Source: Sipunculus nudus (lineage: Eukaryota; Annelida; Sipuncula; Golfingiida; Sipunculidae). From it: a stretch of DNA of 64,000 nt. The stretch covers positions 12,690,882 to 12,754,881 of the forward strand of contig CM049317.1 in assembly GCA_026874595.1 (NCBI GenBank). Reading direction: 5' to 3'. A program made the position numbers and the translations under genes. Below are positions 58,255-64,000 of the stretch, one piece after another. The notes under the pieces are model-generated. The model ran no database searches. It was not told the origin of the DNA and was given only the letters and a program-made list of their open reading frames with translations. Positions within the stretch are counted from its first letter, which is position 1. Every line of letters begins with the position of its first letter.

Positions 58255-59430
58255 AACAAATTATGATTAGGTCAAACAAAACAATGCCTGTTAGTGTACG
58301 AGCAATAGTAAATTATAAATCATGTAGGAACACAATTAACATGATGAAATCCTTATTAATTTCATTTTATTATCATTCTTATTTAAATATATTTAACCAA
58401 AGTCAATGTATCAAACACAATAGCTCTAATGCACAATAAATTAATAACATAAACAATAGAAAAATACATAGGGACAATTAAACAATTTATAATAAGATAA
58501 AAACAGTATAATAATGACTAAAATAGATTTGCTGCAGATAAATTAATTGAGAATCCAAACAAAAAACATTTTCAAAAACATTCAGGACAAACTACCATAC
58601 TGTTGCACTGTTCTTTCATTCACGTGATATCTACCGATGGACATTACGAACAGTATATTGCACTCTGATCATTATTCCGTCTTATTAGGATAATCTGCAG
58701 TTTGGAGTTGAACCATATCTTTAAATACCAAAGTTATTGATGATCCAGGTTGTCATGGTAAGCATCAATTTTGGAGCATTTTTATCAACCTGCGAGTTAG
58801 AAATAATGCAAATTTAGATTTAGTACCCTCCGTTACCCATAAGAAGATAGTACGTCATAAATCAACACAATATGCCTTCAGAAGTATATCTTAGGTTGCT
58901 GATATATTATAAAATTTGAATACAACCATAGCTCGTATTTGTGTTTAAATTTGCATATGTATCGTGCAAAATGATTATATTTATATCTGATCTCATTTTT
59001 TTTGTTTTTGACAAAATACTGTACAAATACATATAAATATATTCATATGTGTCCTATGCTCCATGCATCTAGCTATCTAATAAAAATTAAACTGTGTACT
59101 ATCTAACTCTTGAACAACTCAGGTGGCATTTAAAAGCGTAAATAGTTTTTTTGTAGACTTTGTAGTGACCGTATTAGGAGATTATAAACTCTGATTCATG
59201 AATACTGGAATACATTTCGAATTTATATGAAATATATATATGGTACTGAAATGAACACATTTTCTTTATGACCATTTATTTGTGTATTTTTATTTGCATC
59301 TGATGCCTTGCATTTGTATAAGGCAACTTATATTTGACCCGAAGGCGAATTACTATACCCAATACTACTCTAGTTTACTAGGGTAAATCTACTTGCCTGT
59401 AATTTGACATATAATATAAAATAAACAAGA
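58255..59430. other. Intron, AT-rich, no recognised feature
   Basis: Between the 90-base exon and the last X exon of the upstream group. No coding or repeat signature found. Confidence 0.5.
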
Positions 59431-59439
59431 AATACTCAC

Positions 59440-59525
59440 TCTTTCTGTAAGATATTTCGGCAAAAGAAAAATCTTTGGATAGAATCATGATAAAACAGCT
59501 GCGTTCCGCCTTGTCATCACCAGAG
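59440..59525 (-). CDS. Upstream WSC exon group: last X exon
   Basis: From tttgcaag to AAAGA|gtgagt, phase 2 to 1, 86 bases, identical in length and phase to exon 12. The peptide (DDKAERSCFIMILSKDFSFA, EISYRK) aligns with that exon: single Cys, turn and closing strand. Its upstream partner exons would lie beyond 60 kb; the foldback element begins about 200 bases away and I see no partner inside the window. Confidence 0.6.
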
Positions 59526-59657
59526 CTTGCAAAATAAGGGGAAAAATACATCAGTTCAACAAGCTGAATTTTAAATATCGAGACGCATGTTTTATAAGCC
59601 ATAGACAAGTAAGTAATCTACAAGATTTGTACTTAAGGTGACTTGTACCCATTTATA

Positions 59658-59659
<2 letters not shown>

Positions 59660-59719
<60 letters not shown>
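59660..59719. repeat. AT microsatellite
   Basis: (TA)n of about 30 units, abutting the left end of the foldback element. Confidence 0.92.
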
Positions 59720-59720
<1 letters not shown>

Positions 59721-59722
<2 letters not shown>

Positions 59723-61680
59723 AAGGCCCAGATCGCGATCTGGACGGATCTTAGATCTGTCCAGCCCAAATTGCGATCGCAGTTCAGGCCGGCCCAAACT
59801 GCGACCGCAATTCAGGCTGGACAGATCTTAGATCTGTCCAGCCCAGATTGCGATCGCAGTTTAGTCCGGCCAGATTGTGATCCTGTCTTTCTTGCTTCAG
59901 GATCGCAATCTTGGCATGACAGATCTTAGATCTGTCCAGCCTATATTACAATTCAAAACTTGACCAGCCCATATTGCGATCCATGCTTTTACTATCACAG
60001 GAGTGAAACATTGGATGTTTTACCAACTTATTTACTATTGCATGGTACCATTTCCCCATAATAAATACATTTATAATATAAAAAGGCACTTTTCACCCCT
60101 TCCTATCACAGGAGTGAAACATGGGATGTTTCACCAACTTATTTAGTTTTGCATGGTACCATTTCTTCATATTAAATACAATTATAGGCCTTATACAAAT
60201 AGGTTCATGCAAAAAAGGCTGCTTGTTGAAAAAGGTAAAAAAAAAAAAAAAACAATTTTAGGCAGTTGCTAAAAGCAAAGCCCATGTAAGTCATCATGCA
60301 ATCCCAAGTAATTATTTTGAAATTAACCTTGAGGCTATCATATAAATATTATACTTTCATCCATCATGTATCTTTTAAAAATTTAATATTTTGTATAAAC
60401 CTTAATAGTATGTATCATATATATTTGTTACCAGTAGTTGTTCTGCTTGACTCATTGGCTTTGGTCTAATTAATTAGTTACCTATTCATGGTGCCTGGAA
60501 TCCTGTGATCTTTCCATGTGCTTAAATAAACTGACTGATATGATTCATAACCATTGCAAGCTATATTAATAAATAAATTGCTGTGTTCTTTGATTCATGT
60601 TTTTATAATAACTTTCACAAAATATGTCTACTATAAACATTAAAAACATAATATGCATAACCATGTAATTTTATGAGTGCATTAGACAATATACAAGCAG
60701 TGGGTTAAATGCAACAAAGTGGCCCAATTTTGTAACGTAATCTTGAAGGATTATCGACCATTTCATGATCTTTAATGACAGAAGTCATATTTCAAACTTA
60801 AATCACTGAGATACTGTTTGATACCTTATATACCACTTTGTTTAATGCAACCCCTTGTAACATGAATAAACAGTATTTCAGATCCACTCTTACTTCTATA
60901 GGTCTGACAATTGCACAGCATTTTTATGCTACTTTTATTATGCCCTTATTGAAAAATGATTTAAAAATTAATTCTTTTCCTTGAGATGTTTGTTATCATC
61001 CAAGAAGTAAGTAGTAGGAAGTAGACTCACAGAGTTAATTTTTAAAACATAAAAAATTTTAGCAGAGAAACATGTACAGAGATCCATATTATTTATTGCT
61101 GCCATTGTAGACTTCCAAAGGGGAAAAGTGTGTTGACGGAGCACACTTCAAACACTGGTGCAACCGCCATTTTCATGGCTGAACAGATTGGTGCCAACCA
61201 ACTAATATTAACTGCCTATGTGTAGTATTATTGTATTTATTATGGGTAAATGGAACCATGCAATACTAAATGAGTTGGTAAAACATTCAATGTTTCACCT
61301 CTGTGATAGTAAAAGCATGGATCGCAATATGGGCTAGTCAAGTTTAGGATTGCAATCTCGGCTGGACAGATCTTAGATCTGTCCAGCCCAGATTGCGATC
61401 CTGAAGCAAGAATTGCGATCTGGACGGATCTTAGATATGTCCAGCCAAAATTGCGATCGCAGTTCAGGCAGGCCCAAACTGCGATCGCAATCCAGGCTGG
61501 CCAGATTTTAGATCCGTCCAGCCTAGATTGCGATCGCAGTTCAGGCCGGCCCAGACTGCGATCCTGTCATTCTTGCTTCAGGATCGCAATCTGAACTGGA
61601 CAGATCTTAGATCTGTCCAGTCAAGATTGCGATCCTAAACTTGACCAGTCCATATTGCGATCCATGCGATCCAAGTGTTT
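59721..61680. mobile_element. GATC-rich foldback element, about 2 kb
   Basis: Left arm 59721-60080 and right arm 61230-61680 are inverted copies: '(A)TTGCGATCCATGC' with 'CTATCACAGGAGTGAAACAT' at the left is read in reverse at 61270-61330. The arms consist of palindromic words: GGACAGATCTTAGATCTGTC, GCGATCGC and 'AGGATCGCAAT'. The right arm is itself an inverted repeat (61313-61668). The interior (60080-61230) is AT-rich without coding signs, apart from a direct copy of the 'GGAGTGAAACAT' block at 60109-60190. Non-autonomous foldback transposon is the likeliest reading. Confidence 0.8.
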
Positions 61681-61721
61681 CAGCTTGTTAATTTATAGTT
61701 ATTTTAAAATTAAAAAAAAAC

Positions 61722-61760
61722 AAGGGACCTATGGGTCACGACGCACAGCTGTTATATATG
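61722..61760 (+). repeat. 5' end fragment of the composite element family
   Basis: AACAAGGGACCTATGGGTCA, then CGACGCACAGCTG, matches the start at 28566 and stops there. Confidence 0.5.
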
Positions 61761-63030
61761 AGAAAAAAATATGATTTAGAAATGAGGCAAATGCAGGTTG
61801 AGTGTGGTAATAAAAATTAGCTGTATTATGAATTGTTGTTGTTTAGCTTATGTATGATTTTGATAATACCTTTGGAGACAGGGAAGAGGATTGATTTCAT
61901 TTATATTATTAACAAATGGAGTACTATTGCCACACAGATTTTGACTTGGCCATATAACTTATAAGCAGAACATATAATATAAGAGTTTAACTATTTATTA
62001 AAAAAATTACAAATATTGTCCCAAATATAATTTTTATTAAAAATAATAAGAGATTGGTATGATTTTTTAAAATGAAATATAACTGAAATGATTATTAAAA
62101 TAATATTAAAGAATATATTCATGAATGCATTCATGAATACATTTTGAAAGTATTTGCACTGGTATTCATATACTTTCATTTTTACCTGAATTCCTATTCT
62201 TATGAAAGAAATTTTATAATGGAGTACATATTCATATTCGTATTTAATTTTCAATTGCAAAGTATTTGCACCATGTCTGATATTTATATAGTTTTCACCA
62301 AACAATGATGTTGAGAATCCAGAATAAACAAAATTCACACATTTAAATAATGATCATAAGTACCTGGTTTTATGGCTTTTATTTATATTAAAAAAAAAAT
62401 AAATGTAAAATATTTATTTTGGACTAATTTCACATCAATGTACACATAAGACACAGTAGGAATCTAGATTAATATTATCAACTGTATCTTTGTCTATCAT
62501 TAATTTCCTTCATATGATCCCTAATGATTAGTAATGAATAATATGATTTACTTTTTTATCATTAAAATTGAACTGAAAAATACTGCATGGTGTTATTTGG
62601 AATATGTGACATTCTATCAATCGATACAAGATTCTTATATCATCAGTAACTTCAAGTTAATTTCCTGTTATTATAAACTAACAAATTCATTTTCAATTTT
62701 TCTTTAATTTGTTATTAAAATCAATAAAAATTTATTAATTTATTGTTTATTGTTTATTGTTATGTTGTTGGCTAAACTACTAGATGAGTTGGGTTAGACA
62801 CCTGGATCAACTGTGGCTGGCCATAAGCTGCCTGGCTGCCCCAGTGAATGCCTCGCGTCAAGCATGCATAATTTGCTGAAAGTTCAACAAGGTCAACATA
62901 CAGGTGACTCAAGAGGGGCTTGAGAGAGCCAAGGTCTGACATGGTCTCATAAAAACATTAATAAAAGCTACAATTTTTGGCCAATTTCTTTCAGCTTTCT
63001 AAACTAAAAAGCTGAAATCCTTATGCGTGC
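61760..63030. other. AT-rich sequence, no recognised feature
   Basis: An open frame on the minus strand (62338-61991) is rich in Ile, Tyr and Asn codons as expected by chance in such composition. A (TTTATTG)n stretch is near 62738-62760. Confidence 0.5.
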
Positions 63031-64000
63031 ATGATATGAAAATTGTATCAACAGTGCTCACAGAAAACATATGTGCCATGGTCAAAGTTGGGCAAAATTT
63101 AAGGTACTAATTTTATATTTATACTAATAACTTATAAAATTTGAAAAATTCAGAAAAAAATTTGGGTATTCAATTGAATCTTGATTAAATAATGTTACAT
63201 CCCTGACAAAAAATCTCTAGTTTCAGCAATCCCCTTGTAAAGGGAGTAAATATCTTTCTTGATTTTTTACAAAGTGCATTATGTTTGGGCCCATAACTTA
63301 AAACAATTACGCAATACTGAAATCATTTCTGGCATGTGCTTAGAGAATGTATAGAAAAATTAATATATTATATATGATTAAAGTCAGACCAGTGGTTTTG
63401 ATATTAGGCAGTCTTGAAGTGTAACAATGGGTTTTAAATGGAAAAATGATGTTTTTCATTAATATCTCGAAGGTATTAAGTCCTAGTGACCAAATTCTTG
63501 GCATGGTAGGGGATTTTGGAGACATCTAATTGTATGCCAAATTTTAGGAACTGAGAGCTGAAGATGGGGAGCTGAGCTCTTGCAAACTGCATAACACAAG
63601 TTGATGTAAACAATATGTTACATGGTGCTTGAAAACGAATAAAATCTACAGTTTAAGATCAACTGGTTTCAAATTTTTGGTGTTAACAGACAAAATGCTA
63701 ATAAAACATGCTGTGAAAATTAAATCCACAGTACTTACAGGAAAAAAACGTGCTATGGTCAAAGTTGGGCAAGATTTAAGGTACCAATTTTTTATTTTTG
63801 TTAATATTTAAAAAACATTAAAAGATTTTGATCTAATTTTGGGTATACAATTTAATTTTGATTAAATAAAGTTATATTACTGGAAAAAAAGTCCATAGCT
63901 TTAATATGTTTTGTGTTAAGTGATCAAATATCTTTCCTGATTTTTTACAAAATGCATTATGTTTGGGCCCATAACTTTTTAAAATTATATAATACAGACA
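62960..64000. repeat. Direct duplication, offset about 678 bp
   Basis: GGTCAAAGTTGGGCAA at 63080 recurs at 63757, and ATGTTTGGGCCCATAACTT at 63281 recurs at 63959, with matching order between. The second copy runs off the window. Confidence 0.75.

Noticed and set aside
59657-59929. Plus-strand frame starting with Ile-Tyr repeats
   Set aside because: It is an AT microsatellite read into the foldback arm.
61991-62338. 115-codon minus-strand open frame
   Set aside because: Composition (Ile, Tyr, Asn, Phe) is that of AT-rich noncoding DNA; no family match or splice context.

Overview
The window looks like AT-rich nuclear DNA from a lophotrochozoan, most likely a bivalve mollusc. The grounds are spliced genes with GT-AG introns, strings of WSC domains, and a dense load of intronic repeats. 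One repeat family has ends of the 'AACAAG..GGCCATGGG' and '..GGACAAAGGGTGATCGC..' kind that I associate with bivalve introns. No bacterial operon, CRISPR array, rRNA gene or complete tRNA gene is visible. The taxonomic call rests on recall of repeat style, not on a search.

The main content is one long minus-strand gene, from a putative start codon at 46194 to a stop codon at 4472. I assembled 26 coding exons by hand from splice sites, reading-frame phase and protein pattern. Every junction joins in frame, and the total is 4,500 coding bases, or 1,499 residues plus stop. The predicted product is a single-pass type I membrane protein. In order it has a signal peptide; WSC domain 1; a linker exon; an unclassified module X; WSC 2; a second X module; WSC 3; WSC 4; two copies of a charged linker made by a tandem exon duplication; one Ig domain; a Cys-containing juxta-Ig region; ephrin-receptor-like cysteine repeats; a transmembrane helix; a 10-residue microexon; and a Ser/Tyr-rich cytoplasmic tail of about 237 residues. 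A polyadenylation signal lies about 30 bases after the stop. WSC modules are extracellular Cys-rich domains that are carbohydrate-associated in other families. The layout therefore suggests a surface adhesion, sensing or recognition receptor, but ligand and function are not shown by the sequence.

A second group of four minus-strand exons (59525 down to 56606) encodes the last X exon, one extra exon and a whole WSC domain. It is closely parallel in exon length and phase to exons 12-14 of the main gene. It is either the 3' part of a tandem paralogue that starts beyond the window, or an upstream part of the same gene. Its last exon could splice in frame straight to exon 2 of the main gene, which would make the signal-peptide exon an alternative first exon.

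Region by region: 1-4.4 kb is downstream of the gene, with short tandem repeats and a CpG-rich patch holding a TATA box. 4.4-46.4 kb is the gene, with introns full of MITE-like elements, AT microsatellites, G/C tracts, LTR-like and LINE-like remnants and two copies of a composite bivalve-type repeat. 46.4-56.6 kb is intergenic or intronic, with a 25-bp satellite of about 65 copies, a broken hAT transposase and further repeats. 56.6-59.5 kb is the second WSC exon group. 59.7-61.7 kb is a large GATC-rich inverted-repeat (foldback) element. 61.7-64 kb is AT-rich and ends in a roughly 678-bp direct duplication.
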